A program made the translations under genes and the position numbers. The notes under the pieces are model-generated. The model saw only the letters and a list, made by a program, of their open reading frames with translations. It ran no database searches and was not told the DNA's origin. 64,000 bases of DNA from positions 806,001-870,000 of the forward strand of contig NZ_JAJTUT010000003.1 in NCBI RefSeq assembly GCF_022399565.1, given 5' to 3'. This DNA comes from Flavobacterium algicola (GTDB lineage Bacteria > Bacteroidota > Bacteroidia > Flavobacteriales > Flavobacteriaceae). Positions within the stretch are counted from its first letter, which is position 1. Each line of letters begins with the position of its first letter. This document shows, piece by piece, positions 1 through 7,888 of the stretch.

Positions 1-66
1 TTAACGTTTATTTTATAAGTGATTTTCTTATTTTGAAAGTAGAATACTTCCCTTTACAATTGTAAT

Positions 67-513
67 TTACTTTTTAATCGAAAGCCCTACAGGAACTAAT
101 AAATATCCCTTTTCATAAATATTCATGTACAACTGAATAGGTTTTTTTTGACCTTCCCACCTAAGTTCATAAACATCCAAAAAACCTGCTCCCATACCGC
201 TTCTTTTAGTAGGGAATGGACAACAGCTTTCTATCTTGGTGTAGGCGATTTTTTCTCCCTGTGGTCCAGCTAAAGCATTTAAATAACGCACAGCATTGAT
301 TGTATCATTGGCTGTATTTAAGTAAAAAACATTTACAGGATAGCTACTGTCGAATCCGTACTTTTTGTCTTTACTGTATTCTGTAAGTACAAAAGTATTT
401 TCGGCAGTAAGTTGCGGACTGGGCGCATTGTCATCAACATTTTTTAAAGTAGATTTTGTACTCACGCAAGAAATTAAACTTAAGGCTAATAGCGAAAACA
501 TTATTTTTTTCAT
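67..513 (-). CDS. Small lipoprotein of unknown function
   Basis: About 148 residues. The N-terminus is a lipoprotein signal peptide with a lipobox ending L-I-S-C at Cys16, so the mature protein is probably membrane-anchored in the envelope. I start it at the MKKIMF methionine, because that places the signal peptide at the very N-terminus; an in-frame ATG nine codons upstream would spoil it. The mature part contains a Cys-Cys pair (ESCCPFP) but no domain I can name. From memory, relatives in flavobacteria sometimes carry the name 2-dehydro-3-deoxyphosphooctonate aldolase, seemingly by transfer from the neighbouring kdsA. Nothing here looks like an aldolase barrel and the protein is far too short. 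Transcription probably starts from the TAnnTTTG element near 567-574. Confidence 0.75.
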   Translation of the reverse strand: MKKIMFSLLALSLISCVSTKSTLKNVDDNAPSPQLTAENTFVLTEYSKDKKYGFDSSYPVNVFYLNTANDTINAVRYLNALAGPQGEKIAYTKIESCCPFPTKRSGMGAGFLDVYELRWEGQKKPIQLYMNIYEKGYLLVPVGLSIKK

Positions 514-566
514 ATTCGAATAGATAATTAGAACCGACAAATTTGAGACAGTGTCCGTTTTAAATA

Positions 567-574
567 CAAAGATA
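567..574 (-). promoter_or_regulatory. Bacteroidota -7 promoter element for the lipoprotein gene
   Basis: Read on the minus strand the bases are TATCTTTG, an exact match to the TAnnTTTG consensus. A start site a few bases downstream would give a leader of roughly 48 bases before the lipoprotein start. It lies back to back with the promoter of the plus-strand gene at 705. Confidence 0.5.
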
Positions 575-678
575 ATGAGAACTTTATTTTTAGTGGTACA
601 GCTTAATAGAAAATTAAATGATTTTGCAAAATTTGATCGAATGTAACAAATGGCACATTGCAGTTTATAAAACCAACT

Positions 679-686
679 TATCTTTG
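679..686 (+). promoter_or_regulatory. Bacteroidota -7 promoter element for the YeeE/YedE pair
   Basis: TATCTTTG matches TAnnTTTG exactly. A TTG at 658-660 sits 18 bases upstream, close to the usual spacing of the -33 element. The ATG at 705 follows by 18 bases, which supports that start over the longer frame opening at 618. Confidence 0.6.
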
Positions 687-704
687 TATTCTAAAATAAT
701 TAAT

Positions 705-1262
705 ATGAATGTTTTCTTTCAAACCTGGCCTTGGTATATTTCTGGCTTTATTATAGGTCTTATTATGTTGAGTTTACTATATTTTGGTAAGTCTTTTGGA
801 ATGTCATCTAATTTACGCTCAATGTGTGCAATGATTGGTGCTGGTAATAAAGTTTCTTTTTTTGATTTTGATTGGAAATCGCAACGCTGGAATCTAGTTG
901 TAGTAGTAGGAGCCATTCTAGGCGGTTTTGTTGCTGTAAATTTTATGAGTGATCCATCTAATGTTACAATCAATCCTAAAACAATAGATGCTCTGGCACA
1001 ATTAGGATTGGATGCACCCAATGGTCAATTGATGCCTAGTCTTCTTTTTGGTAATGATAATTTTCTAACGCTTAAAAACTTAGCAATATTATTAGCGGGT
1101 GGGATTCTTGTAGGTTTTGGTGCCCGTTATGCAGGTGGTTGTACTTCTGGTCACGCTATTTCTGGCTTGAGTAATTTACAACTACCTTCTCTAAAAGCAG
1201 TAATTGGTTTCTTTATTGGTGGATTAATAATGGTTCATCTTTTATTTCCTTTAATTTTTTAA
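705..1262 (+). CDS. YeeE/YedE family (sulfur transport) membrane protein, half 1
   Basis: About 185 residues with several hydrophobic helices. Near the C-terminus it carries the family hallmark ARYAGGCTSGHAISG, whose Cys lies in the conserved pore region of the YeeE/YedE (Sulf_transp, DUF395) family. Members import thiosulfate or related sulfur species across the inner membrane. This is a half-length version, and the gene 2 bases downstream supplies the second half, so the two probably form one transporter. The start at 705 is chosen because a promoter element lies just upstream of it and inside the longer frame. No sulfur-oxidation or rhodanese gene is adjacent, so the exact substrate is open. 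Confidence 0.85.
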   Translation: MNVFFQTWPWYISGFIIGLIMLSLLYFGKSFGMSSNLRSMCAMIGAGNKVSFFDFDWKSQRWNLVVVVGAILGGFVAVNFMSDPSNVTINPKTIDALAQLGLDAPNGQLMPSLLFGNDNFLTLKNLAILLAGGILVGFGARYAGGCTSGHAISGLSNLQLPSLKAVIGFFIGGLIMVHLLFPLIF

Positions 1263-1264
1263 GT

Positions 1265-1678
1265 ATGAAAGTATTAAAATATATAATTGTTGGTTTTGTG
1301 TTTGGAATAGTTTTAACCAAGTCCGAGGCGGTCTCGTGGTACAGAATTTATGAAATGTTTCAATTTCAGTCCTTTCATATGTATGGAATAATTTCTGTTG
1401 CTATACTTACAGGGATTGTAGGTATTCAATTGATCAAGCGCAATGACATTAAAGACATCGATGGCGCACCAATAGAAATTCCGAATAAAGAAAACGGTAA
1501 TTACCGATATTGGATTGGTGGAATAATCTTTGGATTGGGTTGGGGATTGGTAGGATCTTGTCCTGGACCTATTTTTATATTATTAGGAGCCGGATTTTAT
1601 TCAATAATAGTAGTGCTTGCAGGAGCGATGATTGGTACTTTTATCTATGGTGTTGTTCGGGATAAATTACCTCACTAA
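1265..1678 (+). CDS. YeeE/YedE family membrane protein, half 2 (DUF6691-like)
   Basis: 137 residues, with four predicted membrane segments and the motif GSCPGPIFILLGAG, the second Cys-containing signature of YeeE/YedE proteins. It starts 2 bases after the stop of the preceding gene, so the two are certainly cotranscribed. The pair corresponds to a split form of the full-length thiosulfate transporter. The operon ends at the hairpin near 1771-1810. Confidence 0.85.
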   Translation: MKVLKYIIVGFVFGIVLTKSEAVSWYRIYEMFQFQSFHMYGIISVAILTGIVGIQLIKRNDIKDIDGAPIEIPNKENGNYRYWIGGIIFGLGWGLVGSCPGPIFILLGAGFYSIIVVLAGAMIGTFIYGVVRDKLPH

Positions 1679-1770
1679 GAGTCAAAGCTCAATACAAATA
1701 TTACTCACATAAAATTGATCTTCTTACTTTCTAGTAAAGTTGAATGAGTATGTAACCTCTGCAAAGTCAA

Positions 1771-1810
1771 AAAAAAAAGCATTCTCAAAGTTGAGAATGC
1801 TTTTTTTTTG
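1771..1810. terminator. Bidirectional intrinsic terminator
   Basis: The inverted arms GCATTCTCAA (1779-1788) and TTGAGAATGC (1791-1800) are flanked by A8 on the left and T9 on the right. It can therefore end the YeeE/YedE pair on the plus strand and clpS on the minus strand, which converge here. Confidence 0.9.
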
Positions 1811-1823
1811 GAACTTAATTGTT

Positions 1824-2099
1824 CTAGATAATTTCTGCGCTGATACCAGCTTCTAACAATTGCAAACACTGAGGCTCTAATTTTTTTAAAGGCCCAGTTT
1901 TTACAGTGCACTTTCCATTATAATGTACAATTAGAGAACATTGCTCTGCTTGTTCTGGAGTATGCTCACAAACTCGTATTAGAGTGTCAATAACGTGGTC
2001 AAAAGTATTTACGTCGTCATTGTAGACAACAATTTCGTTATTTAAAGTAGGTACTTCTTTCGGACTTACTTTCTCTCTTATTTTTTCTTTAGTACTCAT
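1824..2099 (-). CDS. clpS: ATP-dependent Clp protease adaptor ClpS
   Basis: 91 residues, the normal ClpS length. The core matches the family: NEIVVYNDDVNTFDHVIDTL near the N-terminus, where the Asn and Asp residues line the N-degron pocket, then EQAEQCSLIVHYNGKCTVKTG. ClpS binds the N-domain of ClpA/ClpC ATPases and delivers proteins with destabilising N-terminal residues for degradation in the cytoplasm. It lies 44 bases downstream of prmA on the same strand. From memory, the prmA-clpS pair is a common Bacteroidota arrangement. Confidence 0.95.
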   Translation of the reverse strand: MSTKEKIREKVSPKEVPTLNNEIVVYNDDVNTFDHVIDTLIRVCEHTPEQAEQCSLIVHYNGKCTVKTGPLKKLEPQCLQLLEAGISAEII

Positions 2100-2143
2100 T
2101 TAGATGTGGTGTTTGTACTTAATAATTAATAAAATAGCTAAAA

Positions 2144-2977
2144 CTAATTTACGTATTTTAATGATACCCAGTTGTTTCTTTCGAATTTTTTAACATAAGT
2201 TAAGCCTTTTTCTGTGCACGAGGCTTCGATGTACGGAATATCTTCAGTGTAAAATCCGCTTAATAATAGCGTACCATTAGGATTTAAACAATCAACATAA
2301 GCTTGCATGTCGTTCAACAAAATGTTACGGTTAATATTCGCTATAATTAAATCGTATTTTTTATCTTTTAGTAATGCAGCTTCACCTTCATAAACGGTAA
2401 TGTGTTTGCAATTATTGCGTTCAGCATTTTCGATAGAATTTAAATAACACCAGTTGTCAATATCAATTGCATCGATAGGCTGAGCCCCTTTCATTTCAGC
2501 CAAAATAGCCAAAATAGCAGTTCCACAACCCATGTCAAGTGTTTTTAAACCTTTTACATCTATTTCGAGTAAATGCTGAATCATCATATGTGTTGTTTCA
2601 TGATGACCTGTACCAAAACTCATTTTTGGTTCTATAACAATGTCAAATTCTGCATCTGTTTTGGGGTGAAAAGGAGCACGTACATGACAGTTACCATCTA
2701 CATCAATAGGCTCAAAGTTTTTCTCCCATTCCTCGTTCCAGTTTACTTGATCGATTTCTTCAAAAGTATATTCAATTTCAAATTCATCTGAACTCAAAAT
2801 TTGAATATCTTTTAATATCGTTTCGTCCCACAAATCTTTTTGTACAAAGGCAGATATACCCGTTTCAGTTTCGGTAAAACTTTCAAAAGCAGTCTCTCCT
2901 AATTCTGCGATTAATATTTCTGACCCTAATTCTTTGGGTGCAATAGTAAAATGGTAGCCGATATATATATTTGACAT
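2144..2977 (-). CDS. prmA: Ribosomal protein L11 methyltransferase PrmA
   Basis: About 277 residues. The Rossmann methyltransferase core has the SAM-binding loop LDMGCGTAILAI and, later, ANINRNILL in place of the usual N-x-L catalytic-loop region. The N-terminal 100 residues form the substrate-recognition part, with the characteristic NWNEEWEKNFEP segment. It trimethylates L11 on lysines and the N-terminus. The start at the MSNIYIG methionine is preferred because a TACCTTTG promoter element lies between it and the more upstream ATG. It probably forms a transcription unit with clpS. Confidence 0.95.
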   Translation of the reverse strand: MSNIYIGYHFTIAPKELGSEILIAELGETAFESFTETETGISAFVQKDLWDETILKDIQILSSDEFEIEYTFEEIDQVNWNEEWEKNFEPIDVDGNCHVRAPFHPKTDAEFDIVIEPKMSFGTGHHETTHMMIQHLLEIDVKGLKTLDMGCGTAILAILAEMKGAQPIDAIDIDNWCYLNSIENAERNNCKHITVYEGEAALLKDKKYDLIIANINRNILLNDMQAYVDCLNPNGTLLLSGFYTEDIPYIEASCTEKGLTYVKKFERNNWVSLKYVN

Positions 2978-2992
2978 TTCTTTATTTTTTTG

Positions 2993-3000
2993 CAAAGGTA
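2993..3000 (-). promoter_or_regulatory. Bacteroidota -7 promoter element for prmA-clpS
   Basis: The minus strand reads TACCTTTG, an exact TAnnTTTG match ending 15 bases before the prmA start at 2977. It excludes the longer frame that opens at 3004. Confidence 0.6.
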
Positions 3001-3164
3001 GCATTTCTCTCTTATCGTTTTCTTATAAACAACATAAATGTATTCGTTTTTCAATTTAAATTAGGCTTATAAATTAAATTCAGTTTGATGCTGTGATTGA
3101 TAAAAGAAATTTAAAACTATTTCTATTGAAAACTTTTTTATAGAATTGAGGTAGATTGAAAAGT

Positions 3165-4349
3165 TTAAAATAAAGTATAGCCTAATATCATAGATGCTTG
3201 CTGATAACTTGATGTATAATATACGTAATCTTTTTGAAGATTTCTTGCTGTTTGCATTCTGAATTCTACACTGTATCTGTCTTTAATTTTATAACCAATT
3301 CCAAATGCAAAATTATAGGCATTCGAAATATCTAATATCTCTCCACCCCGAAATAATTCAGAATTTAAAGAAAAATCTATGACATAAGCCCCATTTAAGA
3401 ATAGCTTTGAATTTTCATTTAAAAACATATAGTATCTTATTCCTATAGGAAGCTCAATTGATTTATAGTCAATACTTGTTTTAAAATTATATACTTCCTT
3501 TTGACTTTTGAAATATTGATAAGTTGGCTCCAGAATTAATGACCATTTATTTTTATTAAAACCAAAAATAATTTCGGATTCAATACCAAAACCTAACGTT
3601 TGATTATTTCCATAATCTATATTGCCGGTAGTAGATCCAAAATTGCTTAATTTAAAGCTGGAGAAGTTAAATCGAGGTCTTAAAGTTAAATTAAATAAAT
3701 CTTTTTTTTCTTTAGGTTGCATGATTTTAAAATCTTTATTCCTACACTGATTGTATTTTATGAATAGCTTTTTCAATTCTTTTTCGTCATATTCTAAATA
3801 CTTAAAGTCTTTTTCAGTGATTTTTTCGCACTTTAATTTAAGTAATAGTTGTTGTCTGTACTCGTTGTTTTCATTAAATTCTCCGGTATTAAATTTATAG
3901 AGTTTAAAAATTAGCTGTTCTATTTTAGAATCATTTATAGTATAAAAAAATCTAACAATATCGGGGCTATTATAACGGTACAAACTTGCTTCCCCTTCGA
4001 TTAAAACTTTTAAAAAAAGTTCTTCTTCTTCTAAAATAGCACTACGGACTTCACTTAATTCATTAATCTTGTTGCTTGACCTATCAATGCCAACATATGA
4101 CCTAACATATTTGGAAAAGTTATCAATACTAAACTCTTTGACTGTTTGAATAGTTGCTTTCTTAACTTGGTCGATCTCTGATAATCTATATTCAAATTCG
4201 CTAGGAGAATTCATCCAATCTAGATTTTTTATTTGGCAAATAACTTTCTCGCCATTTGTAGTAATAAAATACCCTTTTTCGAAAGTTATTTGTGAATAGC
4301 TGATTGAGTAAATTAGTAAAAATAAGATTAATAGGTACTGTTTTTTCAT
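3165..4349 (-). CDS. Outer-membrane beta-barrel protein of unknown function
   Basis: 394 residues with a clear Sec signal peptide (MKKQYLLILFLLIYSISYSQ). The first 200 mature residues are mixed and charged. Residues from about 215 onward look like an 8- to 10-stranded porin-type barrel, with alternating hydrophobic strands and a C-terminal aromatic residue (ILGYTLF). It resembles the small beta-barrel proteins that Bacteroidota carry in many copies, but I cannot assign a substrate. It is monocistronic: more than 180 bases separate it from prmA and about 270 from tpiA. Confidence 0.65.
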   Translation of the reverse strand: MKKQYLLILFLLIYSISYSQITFEKGYFITTNGEKVICQIKNLDWMNSPSEFEYRLSEIDQVKKATIQTVKEFSIDNFSKYVRSYVGIDRSSNKINELSEVRSAILEEEELFLKVLIEGEASLYRYNSPDIVRFFYTINDSKIEQLIFKLYKFNTGEFNENNEYRQQLLLKLKCEKITEKDFKYLEYDEKELKKLFIKYNQCRNKDFKIMQPKEKKDLFNLTLRPRFNFSSFKLSNFGSTTGNIDYGNNQTLGFGIESEIIFGFNKNKWSLILEPTYQYFKSQKEVYNFKTSIDYKSIELPIGIRYYMFLNENSKLFLNGAYVIDFSLNSELFRGGEILDISNAYNFAFGIGYKIKDRYSVEFRMQTARNLQKDYVYYTSSYQQASMILGYTLF

Positions 4350-4562
4350 ACAATTGGGGTAGGTTAATGATTTAAAAGCTTTTCGTTAAAATTAAGGATT
4401 GTTATAAACGTAATGTTACTGCAAAAATTATTGAGAAAATACTGAGTCAAAAATATAGAATTTAATTTGACAATTTTAAAAATTTTATTGTTGTGTAATT
4501 TATTTGCAAATAATAGGGGGGTGCTTGTACCAATTACTTATAATTTGTTTTGAAATTGTAGC

Positions 4563-4600
4563 AAAAAAAAAGTGATAAAACTAAGTTTTACCACTTTTAT
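4563..4600 (-). terminator. Intrinsic terminator of the tpiA unit
   Basis: Arms AAAGTGATAAAACT (4569-4582) and AGTTTTACCACTTT (4584-4597) pair with one mismatch. On the minus strand the hairpin runs into a T tract at 4571-4563, just past the tpiA stop. Confidence 0.85.
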
Positions 4601-4622
4601 ATAATTTATGTATCGGTATGAT

Positions 4623-5378
4623 TTACACTGCTGCTTTCACAATAGCTAAGAAATCATCTGCTTTTAACGCAGCACCACCAATAAGACCACCATCTACATC
4701 TGGTTTAGAGAAAATTTCTACAGCGTTCTCTGGCTTAACACTACCACCATAAAGGATAGAAACTTCGTCAGCAACTTCAGCTCCAAAAACTTTACGAACT
4801 GTTTCTCTAATGAATTCATGCATCTCTTGTGCTTGTTCAGGAGATGCAGTTTCACCTGTACCAATAGCCCAAACTGGCTCATAAGCCAATACAATCTTAG
4901 ACCAAGCTGACTTTTCGATTTGAAATAAACCATCACGCAATTGGTTTTCAACAATATTAAAATGTTGTTTGTCTTGACGGTCTTTCAACTCTTCACCAAA
5001 ACAGAAAATCACAGTCATGTTATGCTTTAATGCTGTATTTACTTTTTCAGCAATCAATGCGTCAGACTCATTAAAGATAGCTCTACGTTCAGAATGACCT
5101 AATATTACTGTGTTTACACCAACGCTTGTAAGCATGTCTGCTGTAATTTCTCCTGTAAATGCACCGCCTTCAGCTTGGTGTATGTTTTGAGCGGATACTG
5201 TAATTCCTTTACCTTCTAACTGCGTTACTGCCGCAGCTAAGTTTACAAATGTAGGAGCAACAATTACTTCAGCAGTTGTGTCTGCAGGTAATTTTGCAAC
5301 CAATTCAGTTAATAACTCAGCAGTTTGCGCTGCATTTTTATGCATTTTCCAGTTTCCAGCTACAATTTTCTTTCTCAT
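4623..5378 (-). CDS. tpiA: Triosephosphate isomerase
   Basis: 251 residues, the standard TIM length. It interconverts dihydroxyacetone phosphate and glyceraldehyde 3-phosphate in glycolysis. The catalytic set is all present: Lys in GNWKMHK near the N-terminus, His in LGHSERR, Glu in AYEPVWAIGTG, and the phosphate-gripping YGGSVKPEN and GGLIGGAAL loops. The usual CIGE is CFGE here, a mild substitution. It lies 29 bases downstream of the thioredoxin-like lipoprotein gene and is probably cotranscribed with it. Confidence 0.98.
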   Translation of the reverse strand: MRKKIVAGNWKMHKNAAQTAELLTELVAKLPADTTAEVIVAPTFVNLAAAVTQLEGKGITVSAQNIHQAEGGAFTGEITADMLTSVGVNTVILGHSERRAIFNESDALIAEKVNTALKHNMTVIFCFGEELKDRQDKQHFNIVENQLRDGLFQIEKSAWSKIVLAYEPVWAIGTGETASPEQAQEMHEFIRETVRKVFGAEVADEVSILYGGSVKPENAVEIFSKPDVDGGLIGGAALKADDFLAIVKAAV

Positions 5379-5407
5379 TTTTTTCTGATTTGTTAGATTT
5401 TTAATTT

Positions 5408-5911
5408 TTATTTTAGTTCAGTAATTGTTTTGTCAATTTTGTCAAAATCAGTTTCAATTGCGCGATATAGTGCAATTTTCCCTGTTTTGTCAATAATTAT
5501 ATATCTAGGTATCCAATCTACATCGACTGCATTTGCAAACTTTCCTTTCATTTGGTCATTGGCCATATAGTGCGCTCCTTTTAACTCGTGCTTTTCAATT
5601 CCGTTTTGCCAAGCTGTATCCGACTTATCCATCGAAATGAAGACATAATTTACATCTGGGTGGTTTGCTTGTAGTTCTTTTAATTTTGGCATTGCTCCAA
5701 TGCAATCACCACACCACGACGCCCATATTTCAATAACAGTCGTCTTACCTTGATTTTCTTTTAATATAGATTCGAACGAAACTTGATTACCATCACGTGT
5801 CATTAAAGTCTCATTAAGTGCTTCCTCGTTAAAACTGGTCTTTTCTTCATTTGCTTTAGAACAAGCCATAAAAACGAATAATAAGATGAAAAGTGAAGTT
5901 GCTTTTTTCAT
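5408..5911 (-). CDS. Thioredoxin-like (TlpA family) lipoprotein
   Basis: 167 residues. The signal peptide ends in a lipobox (F-M-A-C, Cys17), so it is an envelope lipoprotein. The thioredoxin fold follows, with the active site WCGDC (Cys67 and Cys70) inside IEIWASWCGDCIGAMPKL and a cis-Pro at WIPRY. Such proteins reduce or shuttle disulfides in the periplasm. It is the first gene of a two-gene unit with tpiA, and the gene upstream (6096-7196) also ends in a thioredoxin-like domain. The GDC active site differs from the PPC or PHC of cytochrome-maturation ResA proteins, so that role is less likely. Confidence 0.88.
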   Translation of the reverse strand: MKKATSLFILLFVFMACSKANEEKTSFNEEALNETLMTRDGNQVSFESILKENQGKTTVIEIWASWCGDCIGAMPKLKELQANHPDVNYVFISMDKSDTAWQNGIEKHELKGAHYMANDQMKGKFANAVDVDWIPRYIIIDKTGKIALYRAIETDFDKIDKTITELK

Positions 5912-5936
5912 TTCTTTAATTTTTGCTAAGTTAATT

Positions 5937-5970
5937 AAAGTAAAAAGATTGCCCTATTAAAAGCAATCTA
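5937..5970 (-). terminator. Intrinsic terminator after the DoxX-like gene
   Basis: Arms AGATTGC (5946-5952) and GCAATCT (5963-5969) form a 7-bp stem. On the minus strand it is followed by a short T run at 5946-5942. It separates the DUF1599/DoxX-like unit from the thioredoxin-tpiA unit. Confidence 0.6.
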
Positions 5971-6095
5971 AATACCATTTTTTATATTTTTTTTATTGTT
6001 AAATCAATAAATTTCTGCTGATCTGTTTATGAAAACGTAATAGTTTGTTTTTCTTTTGAATTTTTATCAGCGTATATTTATGTTGAATTTGAAAT

Positions 6096-7196
6096 CTATA
6101 ATTTCAGATCTGCAATATCATTATAGTGTACTTTTTGAGTAATTGTACCCTTATTCATTATCAAGATACTTGGGTTGGCTCTTTCAATTGTTTTGAGCGT
6201 AATAGCATCACAAAAATAAAAGTCAAAATCAAATGCATATTGCTTTTGAATTGTCTCAATTTGCTCCGGAGTAGAAGCGGTCATTCCGATCACTTTGTAT
6301 CCTTTTGCCTTTGCAGCAATTGTTAACGTCTTTAAGTCGTTTAAACCTTCGATAGAAGCATTTGGTAAATCATAGGCGACATAAATAATTAATTTTGGTT
6401 CAAATAAAAATTCTTCCTTGTAGTCAGAACCATCTTTAGACATTGTAAAATCATGTATCGGCGGAATATATCCTTCTGTAATAACTTTATCTTTTCGATC
6501 TACGAAAGTGGCACTTTCGGGAATGTTCATTAAATCTTTATCTGTAAATTCTGTATCCACTCCGTTTACATTATAAATGAACACCATCTCAACAACAGAT
6601 TTTGGTGCGTCTGCAGGTATTTCCATCCCTTTTTGAATGTTAGTTCCTACCTGGTACGGTCTAAAATCAATAATAGGTAAATGATTCAGTACGTAATATC
6701 CTAGAAATGCTGAAGCAATAAAACTTACTATGGCAATAAATGTTTGTGTCTTTGAACCAAATAGTGGTTGCACTAATCGGCGGTTAAATGTCAAAATTAA
6801 GATGAAGACCAAAAGAATAATATCCTTTGTAAAAGATTCCCATGGGGTTAAATGTAATGCATCACCGAAACAACCACAATCTTTTACAACATCAAAGTAG
6901 GCGGAGTAAAAAGTAAGAAAGGAGAATTTGATTATCATTATGAGCAGTATCCAAATGGTCCATTTTGATTTGTAACCAATTAATAAAAACACTCCTAAAA
7001 CCACTTCTAAAATCACAATAAACAAAGCGAGAGCCAATGCATAGGGAACAAAAAACGGCATATTAAAAACAGGCTCGCTAAAGTATTCTGCTAACTTATA
7101 AGAGAAACCAAGCGGATCATTAAGTTTTATTAATCCTGAAATGATAAATAAAATTCCAACAAATATTCTAGAAAATTGTGTAAGTATATTTTTCAT
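6096..7196 (-). CDS. BT_3928-type fusion: DoxX-like membrane domain plus thioredoxin-like domain
   Basis: 366 residues. Residues 1-165 are a DoxX/MauE-like four- to five-helix membrane domain (RIFVGILFIISGLIKLNDPLGF at the start, with a conserved KDCGCFGD Cys pair in a loop). The rest is soluble and looks like a thioredoxin/TlpA fold, but I see no CxxC in it. From memory, Bacteroidota proteins of this architecture are named after BT_3928. A role in redox transfer across the inner membrane is plausible by analogy with MauE/DoxX and not shown. It is 12 bases downstream of the DUF1599 gene and cotranscribed with it. Confidence 0.8.
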   Translation of the reverse strand: MKNILTQFSRIFVGILFIISGLIKLNDPLGFSYKLAEYFSEPVFNMPFFVPYALALALFIVILEVVLGVFLLIGYKSKWTIWILLIMIIKFSFLTFYSAYFDVVKDCGCFGDALHLTPWESFTKDIILLVFILILTFNRRLVQPLFGSKTQTFIAIVSFIASAFLGYYVLNHLPIIDFRPYQVGTNIQKGMEIPADAPKSVVEMVFIYNVNGVDTEFTDKDLMNIPESATFVDRKDKVITEGYIPPIHDFTMSKDGSDYKEEFLFEPKLIIYVAYDLPNASIEGLNDLKTLTIAAKAKGYKVIGMTASTPEQIETIQKQYAFDFDFYFCDAITLKTIERANPSILIMNKGTITQKVHYNDIADLKL

Positions 7197-7208
7197 ATAT
7201 TTTTCAAC

Positions 7209-7751
7209 TTATTTTTTAAATCCCATTAAAATTAATGCAAATACGGAGTAGTTCAGCATATCCTGATAATTAGCATCGATGCCTTCGGATACTAATGTTT
7301 TACCTTTGTTATCCTCAATTTGCTTTACGCGCAACAATTTTTGCAAAATTAAATCAGTTAATGAGCTCACACGCATATCGCGCCAAGCTTCTCCATAATC
7401 ATGATTTTTAGCTTCCATCAACTCCTTTGTTAATTTCGCTTTTGCATCATATAATTCAGTAGCTTTTTCAGGGTCAAGATCGGGTTGGTCTACAACTCCA
7501 AGTTCCAGTTGTATCAAAGCCATGATCGAATAATTGATGATTCCAATGAATTCGCCTGTCTCGTCTTCGTCAACTTTGCGCACATCATTTTCTTGTAAAC
7601 TGCGTATGCGTTGTGCTTTGATGAATATTTGGTCGGTTAGTGATGGCAATCTTAAAATGCGCCATGCGCTTCCGTAATCTTTCATTTTATTATTGAACAA
7701 GTCACGGCAAACTGCCATAACCAAATCGTATTCCTGAGAAGTATTCTTCAT
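7209..7751 (-). CDS. DUF1599 domain protein (nucleotide-modification-related)
   Basis: About 180 residues made of two internal repeats. Each has the pattern LFNNKMKDYGSAWRILRLPSLTDQI or its close echo NHDYGEAWRDMRVSSLTDLI, followed by a helix rich in basic residues (IKAQRIRSLQE, LQKLLRVKQIE). That is the DUF1599 signature. The function is not established. I start it at MKNTSQEY because the TATTTTTG promoter element lies just upstream at 7771-7778. From memory, in related genomes this gene lies beside folP; here a PUL separates the two. Confidence 0.85.
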   Translation of the reverse strand: MKNTSQEYDLVMAVCRDLFNNKMKDYGSAWRILRLPSLTDQIFIKAQRIRSLQENDVRKVDEDETGEFIGIINYSIMALIQLELGVVDQPDLDPEKATELYDAKAKLTKELMEAKNHDYGEAWRDMRVSSLTDLILQKLLRVKQIEDNKGKTLVSEGIDANYQDMLNYSVFALILMGFKK

Positions 7752-7759
7752 TATTGATG

Positions 7760-7778
7760 TATATTTGTCACAAAAATA
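7760..7778. promoter_or_regulatory. Back-to-back -7 elements for DUF1599 (minus) and the PUL regulator (plus)
   Basis: The plus strand has TATATTTG at 7760-7767. The minus strand has TATTTTTG at 7778-7771. Both fit TAnnTTTG exactly and lie side by side, so the two divergent transcripts would start within a few tens of bases of each other. Confidence 0.5.
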
Positions 7779-7888
7779 ACTTTTTTTTTGGATTGAGGCG
7801 AATATCACAGACACAACTCATAGTGAGATATATGCCATTATTGCAACAATATTTAAAAGAGCAACAATCAGAACGGTCACTAAATTTA

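Noticed and set aside
719-1021. A 100-codon minus-strand frame under the YeeE gene
   Set aside because: It is antisense to a well-supported membrane protein gene, with no promoter or family match.
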